This document shows, piece after piece, positions 45,178-53,736 of a DNA stretch of 64,000 bases. How positions within the stretch are numbered: position 1 is the stretch's first letter; every line of letters begins with the position of its first letter. The notes beneath the pieces were generated by a model. It saw only the letters and a program-made list of their open reading frames with translations. It was not told where the DNA came from and made no database searches. Position numbers and translations under genes: made by a program. Source of the stretch: Chitinophaga rhizophila (GTDB taxonomy: Bacteria; Bacteroidota; Bacteroidia; Chitinophagales; Chitinophagaceae); contig NZ_JAICCF010000001.1 of NCBI RefSeq assembly GCF_019492185.1, positions 310,001 through 374,000 on the forward strand. The letters are read 5' to 3'.

Positions 45178-45212
45178 CAAAAACGGCTGTATCAAATAAA
45201 TGATACTGCCGT
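45178..45212 (-). terminator. Terminator of the PQQ-type dehydrogenase gene
   Basis: ACGGCTGTATCA pairs with TGATACTGCCGT (one mismatch) around AATAAA. On the minus strand it continues as TTTTTGCG. It lies about 20 nt beyond the stop codon. Confidence 0.75.
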
Positions 45213-45233
45213 CTTTACCAAATAAGCATTGGA

Positions 45234-46472
45234 TTATTTCTTGTGGATGCTGTACAATCTTCCATTGTCAGTTACCGCATATAATACACCATCATTACCT
45301 TCAGTAATATCCCTGAAACGCTGCTCTTCACTGTTAAGCAACATCTCCTCGCCTACCACTTTGTTATTTTCAATAACCAGTCGGGCGATATGGATACTGC
45401 TTAGGCCACATACAAAGAGGTTATTTTTCCATTCAGGAATACCTTTCCCTGAATAGAAGACGATGCCACTAGGAGATAATACCGGATCCCAATAATAAAC
45501 GGGTTGTTCCAGGCCTTCTTTCTGCTGGATACCTTCACCAACTTTATCGCCTTTATACTCAATGCCATAAGTGATAGTTGGCCAGCCGTAGTTTTTACCT
45601 GGCTGAATACGGTTAAGTTCATCACCACCTCTTGGACCAAATTCGGTTTCCCAGAGGTCGCCGGTTTCAGGATTGAAGGCCAGCCCCTGTACATTGCGAT
45701 GGCCGTAGCTATATATTTCCGGACGAGCATCTGCCTTACCCTCGAAAGGATTGCCGGCAGCCGGTTTACCTTCTTTGGTGATACGGATAACTTTTCCGAG
45801 ACCAGAGTTCAAGCTTTGGGCCTGTGGACGCGTTGTAAGATCGGAGCGTTCACCGGTGCTGATAACCAGGTTACCGTCTTTGTCAAAAACGATCCTTCCG
45901 CCGTAGTGAAGGGTGCCTTTGTAAGCAGGGGTTGCGCGGTAGATAACAGCAGCTCCTTCGATGGTCCTCTCATCGGCAGAAAGCTTCCCTTTAGCGACAG
46001 CAGTCAAATTACCTTCCGGCAAAGGTTCTGAGAATACCCAGTAAACAGTTCTGTTTTTGTTGAAATCGGGATCTACCCTTACCCCCAGCAGGCCACCCTG
46101 TCCATCAGCATTTACCTTTGGCAGGCCGGTGATAGGTTCGCTCAATTGTCCGGTAGCGGTAGCGATACGCATTACACCTTTCTTTTCAGTAATCAGCAGT
46201 CTGCCGTCTGGTAGAGGTGTAATACCCCATGGATTCTCAAGTTTGTCAGACAAAACAGTTGCTTCAAAGGGAGTCTTGGTTTTCACTCCATTGATGCGTG
46301 TCTGCCCCGGAAATGCGGGTTTGTAATCAGAATTAGGTTTTTTCGTTTCTACGGGACCATAGGTACTATCTATAGCTGTGCTGTCGGTTCCGTTCTGCTG
46401 AGCAGAAGGAGCGCCACAGGAAGCAAAAAAGAAGCCTGTCCCGGTGATGATTGCCTGAAGTGATCTTTTCAT
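45234..46472 (-). CDS. PQQ-dependent sugar dehydrogenase-like lipoprotein
   Basis: This 412-residue protein has a lipoprotein signal (TGTGFFFASCG, Cys about 19). Beta-propeller motifs of the glucose/sorbosone dehydrogenase family follow: LENPWGITPLPDGRLLITEK, GEGGLLGV-type segment ADGQGGLLGVRVDPDF, HYGGRIVFDKDGNLVISTGE, YSYGHRNVQGLAFNP and LWETEFGPRGGDELN. HYGGR, GHRN and GPRGGDE surround the PQQ site of soluble glucose dehydrogenase relatives. It would oxidise an aldose or similar sugar outside the inner membrane if PQQ is available. No PQQ biosynthesis genes lie in the window. It is divergent from the second sigma gene. Confidence 0.9.
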   Translation of the reverse strand: MKRSLQAIITGTGFFFASCGAPSAQQNGTDSTAIDSTYGPVETKKPNSDYKPAFPGQTRINGVKTKTPFEATVLSDKLENPWGITPLPDGRLLITEKKGVMRIATATGQLSEPITGLPKVNADGQGGLLGVRVDPDFNKNRTVYWVFSEPLPEGNLTAVAKGKLSADERTIEGAAVIYRATPAYKGTLHYGGRIVFDKDGNLVISTGERSDLTTRPQAQSLNSGLGKVIRITKEGKPAAGNPFEGKADARPEIYSYGHRNVQGLAFNPETGDLWETEFGPRGGDELNRIQPGKNYGWPTITYGIEYKGDKVGEGIQQKEGLEQPVYYWDPVLSPSGIVFYSGKGIPEWKNNLFVCGLSSIHIARLVIENNKVVGEEMLLNSEEQRFRDITEGNDGVLYAVTDNGRLYSIHKK

Positions 46473-46615
46473 GGCTGAAAATATAGCTCAAAAATCTGAA
46501 TTGGTCAATTGGCTTATGGTTGAACGGTTGATAGTGCAGTAAATCCGGACAAAATAGAAGAAATCTAACAAGATCCGGTAATGTTTGCGTATCTTGCAAA
46601 ATATTCGCTTATTTA

Positions 46616-47236
46616 TTGACGCAGAGGGACCATCCACTATTTCAACGCGTACTACCGGACAATGAAATTCATTTAGTACGAGCAGCCGCAGGAGGCGACC
46701 GGGATGCTTATGGACAGTTATATACACACTACTACCCCGGGTTGCAGGTAGCTATTACCTTCATTACACAGGATAAAGACGAAACAGATGAACTCTTACA
46801 GGAAACTTTCCTCCGGATCTGGAAGACCCGTGAAAAGCTGTTACTTATAAGATCGTTCGAGAATTATGCATTCAGGATTGCCAGAAACCTGCTGTTTGAC
46901 CAGCTCAGGCGTAAGAAAGTACACCTGAAAGCAATTGATACCATTGCGCAACGTGCCGCAATGGAAGTTACTGGCGGTGAAGGCCCGTTAGTATATAAAG
47001 AACTGCATACCCTGGCCATTCGGGCCATCAATGAACTGGAGCCAAAGAAAAGGGACATTTTTCTGCTTAGGACGGAGGAAGGGCTTAGTTTCGAGGAAAT
47101 TGCTGCCAGGTACGATATGGCAGTAGTAACTGTAAAGAAACATTATTATGCTGCATTCCATACACTGAAATCTGTCCTGGAGCAGCACGGGGGCATGATT
47201 TCGATACTTTTCCTGCTCTGGCTAAGAGGCAAATAG
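46616..47236 (+). CDS. ECF RNA polymerase sigma factor (FecI-like), TTG start
   Basis: This 206-residue sigma factor has region 2 with DAYGQLYTHYYPGLQVAITF and ETDELLQETFLRIW, and region 4 with TEEGLSFEEIAARYDMAVVTVKKHY. The first 25 residues (DNEIHLVRAAAGGDRDAYGQ) belong to the family, and no in-frame ATG precedes them, so TTG at 46616 is the best start. It leads an operon with FecR, SusC, SusD, a thioredoxin-type protein and an S9 peptidase. It is controlled, by family precedent, through the FecR protein encoded 76 nt downstream. Confidence 0.88.
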   Translation: MTQRDHPLFQRVLPDNEIHLVRAAAGGDRDAYGQLYTHYYPGLQVAITFITQDKDETDELLQETFLRIWKTREKLLLIRSFENYAFRIARNLLFDQLRRKKVHLKAIDTIAQRAAMEVTGGEGPLVYKELHTLAIRAINELEPKKRDIFLLRTEEGLSFEEIAARYDMAVVTVKKHYYAAFHTLKSVLEQHGGMISILFLLWLRGK

Positions 47237-47312
47237 CCTGCTACAAAAAATATTTTTTGCCGAAGCGTATACAAATCCATTGGGTGTTCGTCTGTAGTAT
47301 ATAATCCCGTAC

Positions 47313-48470
47313 ATGAACGACGACCAAAAGATATTACTTATCAAAAGATATATGGACCGCACATTGACGGACCAGGAAGAGAGCGACTTCTTTACCTGGT
47401 ACCACGATGTGAGTGCCGAAGAGTTCCATCAGCTGGTGCAGAGAGCAGCGGATGACGGTTTACCATTAGTATATGAAGAGGCCAGCCCTGCTTTCCTCAC
47501 ACAGTTGAGCGACCGTTTGACAGCGATGGACAATGAGCAGAAAGGTGGTACGGTAAGAAAAATCAGCCGCCTGTGGTGGGCAGCCGCAGCCGTATTGGTC
47601 CTGGCTGCTGGTACATGGGTAGTATTACAACGCCCCACTTTACGCCAGGAAGTAACAGTGAACATACCAGTGCAGGACATTGCGCCTGGGAGGAACGGCG
47701 CAGTTCTGACACTGGCAGACGGTAGTCAGGTAACACTCGATAGCCTTGGCAATGGTCAGATCGGGAATCAGAACGGTAGCCGGCTGATATTACAGAATGG
47801 CAGTCTTAAGTATGACGCTGCCAACGCAGCCACAGCCAGTTATAATACGATACACACCCCCGCCTCCAGACAGTTTAAGCTGGTGCTACCTGATGGTTCT
47901 GCAGTATGGCTGAATGCCGAAAGCGCCATCAGATACCCTACAGCCTTTAATGGCGCAGACAGAACAGTAGAGATCAGCGGGGAGGCCTATTTTGAAGTAG
48001 TGCCAGATGCCACCAGACCATTCAGAGTGAAAATAGATAATAAAGCAACCATAGATGTATTAGGCACTGATTTCAATATAAACGCCTATAAAGATGAATT
48101 AAGCATCAGGGCCACCCTGCTTAGTGGCAGGGTCAAAGTGAACACAACATCAGGAGAAGCCGTATTGCAACCAGGACAGCAAGCCGCAATACGGGAGACA
48201 ATACAAGTGAACAACCAGATCAATACAGGCCAGGTCACCGCATGGAAAGACGGCATATTTAATTTCGACGAATTGGGCGTAGAAGAAGTAATGCGCCAAC
48301 TGGCCAGATGGTACGACATAGAAGTAGTTTATGAAAAGAATGTACCGGATATCAGGTTCTATGGAGAAATAGGCAGGAACCTCAGCCTCTCGCAGGTATT
48401 GGAAGGACTGAAGCTATCCGGGGTCAATTTTCGTATTGAAGAAGACAAAAGACTGGTAGTATTACCGTAA
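47313..48470 (+). CDS. FecR-family anti-sigma factor
   Basis: This 385-residue protein has an N-terminal cytoplasmic region, a single membrane helix at about 88-106 (LWWAAAAVLVLAAGTWVVL), and a FecR domain at about 185-280 (FKLVLPDGSAVWLNAESAI; GEAYFEVVPDATRPFRVKI; VLGTDFNINAY). A DUF4974-like domain closes it (FNFDELGVEEVMRQLARWY; LKLSGVNFRIEEDKRLVVL). It is the partner of the preceding ECF sigma and senses the state of the downstream SusC through its STN domain. The domain order is standard. Confidence 0.94.
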   Translation: MNDDQKILLIKRYMDRTLTDQEESDFFTWYHDVSAEEFHQLVQRAADDGLPLVYEEASPAFLTQLSDRLTAMDNEQKGGTVRKISRLWWAAAAVLVLAAGTWVVLQRPTLRQEVTVNIPVQDIAPGRNGAVLTLADGSQVTLDSLGNGQIGNQNGSRLILQNGSLKYDAANAATASYNTIHTPASRQFKLVLPDGSAVWLNAESAIRYPTAFNGADRTVEISGEAYFEVVPDATRPFRVKIDNKATIDVLGTDFNINAYKDELSIRATLLSGRVKVNTTSGEAVLQPGQQAAIRETIQVNNQINTGQVTAWKDGIFNFDELGVEEVMRQLARWYDIEVVYEKNVPDIRFYGEIGRNLSLSQVLEGLKLSGVNFRIEEDKRLVVLP

Positions 48471-48499
48471 TGAACAACGAGTTTTATCCCTATACAAAA

Positions 48500-48527
48500 G
48501 CCGCTTTGAGGTAGGAGTCAAAGCGGC
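48500..48527 (+). other. Intra-operon RNA hairpin between FecR and SusC
   Basis: A perfect 10-bp stem, GCCGCTTTGA and TCAAAGCGGC, has an 8-nt loop. It lies 29 nt past the FecR stop and 75 nt before SusC. No T run follows on the plus strand, so it is more likely a stability, processing or attenuation element than a simple terminator. Confidence 0.55.
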
Positions 48528-48601
48528 CTGATAGTCAGGGTGGACGATAGACAATTATTTCGGAAAACTGTTTTTCAAATCAACCTAACCAATTGCAAGT
48601 T

Positions 48602-51600
48602 ATGCAAAAAATTGCTTCTTGTAACCGGACAGGCCATGCTATGCCTGGAAGAAGGCGTTACCGCAGCCGGTTATCAACCAAAATCTTGTTAGTGATGAAA
48701 CTAACCGCTCTGTTATTGACCATTGCATTCATGGGGGCCAGTGCAAAAGGTGTATCTCAATCCGTAACACTCTCCGGCAGAAATATTCCCCTGGAAAAAA
48801 CATTTGAAACGATCCGGGCCCAGACAGGCTTTCATGTGTTCTGTGACCGCCGGCTGTTAAAAGAGGCCGTTCCCGTGAACGTACGCGCAGCGGATATGCC
48901 GCTGGATCAGTTTCTGAATATTATCTTCAAAGATCAGTCGTTGCAATACCTGATCCGGGAGCAGACTATTTTTGTCAGTAAAAAACTAGCCGTGCCAGAC
49001 GCTACAGGCAATAGTGCTTCTGACAATAAGCTGATTCCTATACAAGGTATTATATACGACGAAAATGGGCATATTCTATATGGAGCTACTATCAAGGTAA
49101 AAGATACCGAACGCTCTATCATCAACCGAAATGATGGCCGTTTTGAGATTACTGTTAATGTTGGGGATGTACTGATTATCAGCTACGTGGGATTTCAGAC
49201 ACAGGAACTGAAGATTTCGAATAGCACAGACCTGATTATTATTCTAAAACGTGCTACTATCAACATTGAAGAGATCAATGTCAAAGTTTCCACAGGCTTC
49301 CAAACAATATCGAAGGAACGCGCGACCGGCGCATATAATGTTATAAAAGGAGAAGATCTTCAGGATGTTCCTGCAAACAACATACTCGAAAAGCTGGAGG
49401 GAAAAGTACCTGGAGTACGCTTCGACGTCCGTTTCAATAAAATACAGATACGTACACTTAACACGTACTCTATCAATACTGCTCCGCTGATTGTCATTGA
49501 TGGATTCCCACTGATATCGCCCAATACAGATCAACAAAATCTGACAACACTTGGAAGCACTCAGACAGCCAATGGTTCGGTACTATCAACGCTCAACCCG
49601 AATGATATTGAACAGATAACTTTCCTGAAAGATGCTGTTGCCACTTCAATATGGGGGTCCCGGGGAGCAAATGGAGTAATTGTCATAGAAACCAAAAGAG
49701 GCAAAAAAGGTGCGCCTGTCATCAACTTGTCCTCTACTATCGGTTTCTCAAAAGCGCCATCATTTGAAAAATTGCGCTGGATGAATAGTGCGGAATACGT
49801 TGATCTTGAGAAGGAGATGTATGAGAAAGGATTTTTCACAGACAATACAACCCTACCCTGGTATTATCCGTTACAAAACAACAATCCAAGCGAGGCAATC
49901 GAGTGGCTCTTTAAAGTGAAACGAGGAAGCGCCAGTCAGGCAGAAGCGGATGCTGCACTACAGGCAATCGGCCAACGGAATAATCAGTCACAAATCAGGA
50001 AGTACCTTTTACGTACTGCTGTTAATCAGCAACACAACCTATCTATTTCCGGCGGCGGTGATAATAATAGTTACTACATATCGGGCAACTTTAACAAAGA
50101 TCTGCCGATTTACCGGGGTAACAGCGCTACCAATACTATTCTCACCGGTAACTTCACCAACGATCTGTTTAACAGGCGGGTCAAACTGAGAACAGGCTTT
50201 AATTATCAGTATGCACAAGGGATAGCTAATATTTCAGCAGTAGAAGCCTTAGGTAATTCCACCATCTCCCTTCGTCCATATGACATGCTGATTGACAACA
50301 ATGGGCAGCCGATCAGACGCAGCATTACCATGCGTCCAGAAGTTAATGACAGCCTGGTTAACCTGGGTTATCTGCCATTCACTTACAATGCGGTGGATGA
50401 GCTGAAGTATTCATCCACAAAAACCACCACAAATGCTATCCGTATCAATACCGGCGTAAACATAACACTAACTAACTGGATGAACTTTGATGTTTCCGGT
50501 ATGTATCAGCGAAACATCATGAATATGATGTCGGTAAATGAATTAGAAAGCTACGCTGGCAGGACGCTTGTCAACACCGGCACCGTCATATCACCCACTA
50601 CAAATAAACCAGTATATAATATCCCTTACGGTGGCACATATACCTTAACTGATGGTAATGCATGGGACTACAACATGCGAGGTATGCTGAATATTAACTA
50701 TAACCTGAATGCAGATCATCAGCTGATTGCATTGGCGGGCAGTGAAATCAGGCAGACGTATAATAAGTCTTATAACAGCATCCGCTACGGATATGATCCT
50801 GAGGCCAACAGTTTTGCAACCGTAAATCCTACTACTCCTTTTATGACAATGTATGGCTGGACAACCATCCTGGGCGCAAACCAAAGCGGTGTTGCTGAAA
50901 TACGAAACCGCTACCTGTCCTATTTTGGCAATGCAGGCTATACGTATAAGTCTAAATATAATCTGAGTGGAAGTGTACGCTTTGACGATTACACATTACT
51001 TGGCCTGGAACGGAGTAAAAGAGCAAAACCTTTCTGGTCAGCGGGAGCTAAATGGAATATGTACCAGGAAGACTTTATGCAAAGCATCGCATGGATCACT
51101 AATCTGGGGCTACGTCTTACCTATGGCACCGGTGGTACTGTACCATTAGGCGGCAATAACGTACCAATCATCACATTGAACGCTGTAGATCAAAACACCC
51201 AATTGCCTATTGCTTCAATTCAGGCACCAGCTAATCAACAATTGGGATGGGAACTGACCCGCACTACCAATGTAGGCGTTGACTTCGGGTTACTGAATAA
51301 CCGCTTAAATGGAAGTGTGGATGCATATCAAAAGAGAAGCGAAGGCATACTGGCTACCTTCCCTTTCAACCCTACTTACGGATGGCCTTCTTTATCTTAC
51401 AATACTGGCACAATGAGAAGTCATGGTATTGAAACAGGCATTACTGCTAAGATTGTGGACAAAAAGGACTGGGGTATTACTTCCGTTTTCAACTTCTCTT
51501 ATGGCAAGACAAAAATAACAGAGTCCCGGTTCAATACAACACTAGCTTCAACACTGGTAATGGGCAGTACCATGGTAAATGGCTATCCTATGGGGGCGCT

Positions 51601-52252
51601 TTTTGTGTACAGATCAGCAGGACTAAACCCCGAAACCGGGCAGACACGCATTTATGACAGGAATGATAAAATAATAGAGAGCAGCACCTTCCTAACATCA
51701 GCATTTGACATCAACGATATCAAATATGTTGGTCAGACAATAGCTCCTTATCACGGCGGTTTCTTTAACACCTTCCGTCTTAAAGGGTTTGAACTCGGAA
51801 TACAGATGACCTATTATTTCGGACATGTATTTATGGCTCCGACAATCAATAATTACCCGATGTTCTCTGGGGATTTCTACGGAGTTGTAGGCAGACAGAA
51901 AGACCTGGCCAACAGATGGCGTCAACCAGGTGACGAAGCGCATACCGACGTGCCAGGACTTAGTAACGTGAATTTCAATAGTATCACTCGTTACCGCCAT
52001 TCAGACAAACTAGTAAGAAGCGCAGACAATATCCGCCTGCAACAAATATCACTGGCATATAACGTTCCTAACAACCTGTTGCCAAAACGGGTATTCAAGA
52101 GCCTGAGCGTGAGTGGCAGTATGCGCAACCTGGGCCTGATATGGACGAGAAATAAGGATGGGTATGATCCGGAATACCTGAATGCAAATGCTAACTACTA
52201 TAGCATGCCTCCGGTAACCAGTTATATGTTCAACATTAATGCATCATTCTAA
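48602..52252 (+). CDS. SusC/RagA TonB-dependent transporter with STN domain
   Basis: The protein has 1216 residues from ATG 48602; a TTG nine bases earlier is less likely. The basic N-terminus is followed by a signal helix (LTALLLTIAFMGASAKGVSQ). The STN domain lies at about 58-125 (LSGRNIPLEKTFETIRAQTG), a carboxypeptidase-like domain at about 150-220 (IQGIIYDENGHILYGATIKV), and the plug has FLKDAVATSIWGSRGANGVI. A barrel runs to the C-terminus (SYMFNINASF). The STN domain pairs it with the upstream FecR/sigma. Co-operonic thioredoxin and S9 peptidase genes suggest the imported ligand is a peptide, which is an inference. Confidence 0.95.
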   Translation: MQKIASCNRTGHAMPGRRRYRSRLSTKILLVMKLTALLLTIAFMGASAKGVSQSVTLSGRNIPLEKTFETIRAQTGFHVFCDRRLLKEAVPVNVRAADMPLDQFLNIIFKDQSLQYLIREQTIFVSKKLAVPDATGNSASDNKLIPIQGIIYDENGHILYGATIKVKDTERSIINRNDGRFEITVNVGDVLIISYVGFQTQELKISNSTDLIIILKRATINIEEINVKVSTGFQTISKERATGAYNVIKGEDLQDVPANNILEKLEGKVPGVRFDVRFNKIQIRTLNTYSINTAPLIVIDGFPLISPNTDQQNLTTLGSTQTANGSVLSTLNPNDIEQITFLKDAVATSIWGSRGANGVIVIETKRGKKGAPVINLSSTIGFSKAPSFEKLRWMNSAEYVDLEKEMYEKGFFTDNTTLPWYYPLQNNNPSEAIEWLFKVKRGSASQAEADAALQAIGQRNNQSQIRKYLLRTAVNQQHNLSISGGGDNNSYYISGNFNKDLPIYRGNSATNTILTGNFTNDLFNRRVKLRTGFNYQYAQGIANISAVEALGNSTISLRPYDMLIDNNGQPIRRSITMRPEVNDSLVNLGYLPFTYNAVDELKYSSTKTTTNAIRINTGVNITLTNWMNFDVSGMYQRNIMNMMSVNELESYAGRTLVNTGTVISPTTNKPVYNIPYGGTYTLTDGNAWDYNMRGMLNINYNLNADHQLIALAGSEIRQTYNKSYNSIRYGYDPEANSFATVNPTTPFMTMYGWTTILGANQSGVAEIRNRYLSYFGNAGYTYKSKYNLSGSVRFDDYTLLGLERSKRAKPFWSAGAKWNMYQEDFMQSIAWITNLGLRLTYGTGGTVPLGGNNVPIITLNAVDQNTQLPIASIQAPANQQLGWELTRTTNVGVDFGLLNNRLNGSVDAYQKRSEGILATFPFNPTYGWPSLSYNTGTMRSHGIETGITAKIVDKKDWGITSVFNFSYGKTKITESRFNTTLASTLVMGSTMVNGYPMGALFVYRSAGLNPETGQTRIYDRNDKIIESSTFLTSAFDINDIKYVGQTIAPYHGGFFNTFRLKGFELGIQMTYYFGHVFMAPTINNYPMFSGDFYGVVGRQKDLANRWRQPGDEAHTDVPGLSNVNFNSITRYRHSDKLVRSADNIRLQQISLAYNVPNNLLPKRVFKSLSVSGSMRNLGLIWTRNKDGYDPEYLNANANYYSMPPVTSYMFNINASF

Positions 52253-52262
52253 CAGTGACCAA

Positions 52263-53621
52263 ATGAAAAGACTAATATATCTTATGGCGGCTTCCCTGAT
52301 CTTCACTGGCTGTCGTAAATACGTGGAAATTGATCAGACAGGTACGCGTACCTTTAAATATACAAATGACTATCGCGCGCTTCTCGACAATAGCGCAACA
52401 ATGGAAGCGAGTTTCAGCCTTCCTATGTATTCCGGAGACGATACCCGTTTCCTGGATTCGTCTAAACAGGTAGCGATGCAGGACATATATGCCAATGCAT
52501 ATACCTGGCAGCCACAATACTGGTCAGATATACAGGGAGATGTGGACTGGGAAAGGCTGTATAAATCCATTTACACCTGCAACGAGATTCTGAATGGTGT
52601 GATGACCAGTGAGAGAGGCAATGACGACCAGAAGAGGCAATTATATGCAGAAGCCTTGGTGAACCGTGCCTACTTTTACTGGAGTCTCGTTTCACTCTAT
52701 GCCAAACAATATGACGCGGCTACAGCAGCAGCTGATCCCGGGGTACCCCTGTTATTAACCCCCGATCTGTTTGCACCGCTGAAACGAGCAAGCGTTTCTA
52801 CAGTCTACGATCAGATCATCAGCGATCTGAAAGAGGCAGCGCCTGCACTACCTGACTTGCCGGACTACAATACCCGTCCGTCAAAGGCGGCTGCTTATGC
52901 CCTGCTGGCACGCACCTATCTCGGGATGCGGGATTTTACCAACGCGATGACTTATGCAGATATGACGCTTGCCATCCAGAATGATATTCTGGACCTGAGA
53001 AATTATGCAACGGACATTTCTGCCTTTCCATACCGGCTGGATAACAAAGAAGTGATCATTTCGAAAACAGCTACCGGTTTCTATTTCACCAGTATGCAGG
53101 CTGATACTGACCTGCTGTCGCTGCTGGGGTCAAAAGATCTTCGCTTTACACTGTTTATCAGGCCAGGTAGCAATTTTGCACCTGCATTTACCGGATATGG
53201 TTTCTGGCGACACAGGTACTCACGGGAGACAAACGTTATCAATAACGGGCCTGGGGTAGCTGAGATGATGCTGATTAAAGCGGAATGTGCAGCAAGAAAC
53301 AATGATGCTGCAACAGCGATTGAGCTACTAAACAAGCTGAGAGAAAAACGTTTCCTGGCAGCTGACTACACTGCTTTGGAGGTTGGAACAGCTGCAGAAG
53401 CACTGAAAAGCGTGGTTGATGAAAGGAAACGTGAACTGTTTGGCACCGGTCTGCGATGGATTGACCAGAAACGACTGAGCAAAGACGTTGCATTCGCAAC
53501 TACCGTGATACGCCGCTTTAAAGGCATAGAATATACACTTGAGCCAAACAGTAATCGGTATGTATATCCGATTGGGCAAAAGTATATCCTGTTAAATCCG
53601 GAGATTGAACAGAATCCTTAA
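52263..53621 (+). CDS. SusD/RagB nutrient-binding lipoprotein
   Basis: The protein has 452 residues from ATG 52263; an in-frame ATG at 52239 inside SusC is less likely. A lipoprotein signal ends in IFTGC (Cys about 17). TPR-type helices include WERLYKSIYTCNEILNGV, EALVNRAYFYWSLVSLYAKQ and KAAAYALLARTYLGMRDF. The C-terminal AEMMLIKAECAARNNDAATA and VVDERKRELFGTGLRWIDQKR segments are typical of SusD/RagB. It partners the preceding SusC. Confidence 0.94.
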   Translation: MKRLIYLMAASLIFTGCRKYVEIDQTGTRTFKYTNDYRALLDNSATMEASFSLPMYSGDDTRFLDSSKQVAMQDIYANAYTWQPQYWSDIQGDVDWERLYKSIYTCNEILNGVMTSERGNDDQKRQLYAEALVNRAYFYWSLVSLYAKQYDAATAAADPGVPLLLTPDLFAPLKRASVSTVYDQIISDLKEAAPALPDLPDYNTRPSKAAAYALLARTYLGMRDFTNAMTYADMTLAIQNDILDLRNYATDISAFPYRLDNKEVIISKTATGFYFTSMQADTDLLSLLGSKDLRFTLFIRPGSNFAPAFTGYGFWRHRYSRETNVINNGPGVAEMMLIKAECAARNNDAATAIELLNKLREKRFLAADYTALEVGTAAEALKSVVDERKRELFGTGLRWIDQKRLSKDVAFATTVIRRFKGIEYTLEPNSNRYVYPIGQKYILLNPEIEQNP

Positions 53622-53671
53622 ATATTCATCACCAACCAACCATAACCCACTATCACTAAAGGCAACCTGAA

Positions 53672-53704
53672 GGGAACAATTGCAGTCATAAAGCAATTGT
53701 TCCC
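53672..53704 (+). other. Intra-operon RNA hairpin between SusD and TlpA-like gene
   Basis: A perfect 12-bp stem, GGGAACAATTGC and GCAATTGTTCCC, has a 9-nt loop. It lies 51 nt after the SusD stop and 32 nt before the next ATG. No T run follows. It may protect upstream SusCD mRNA ends or lower expression of the downstream genes. Confidence 0.55.
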
Positions 53705-53736
53705 CAGGCACTGCCTTGCAAATCAGAACAAACTTT

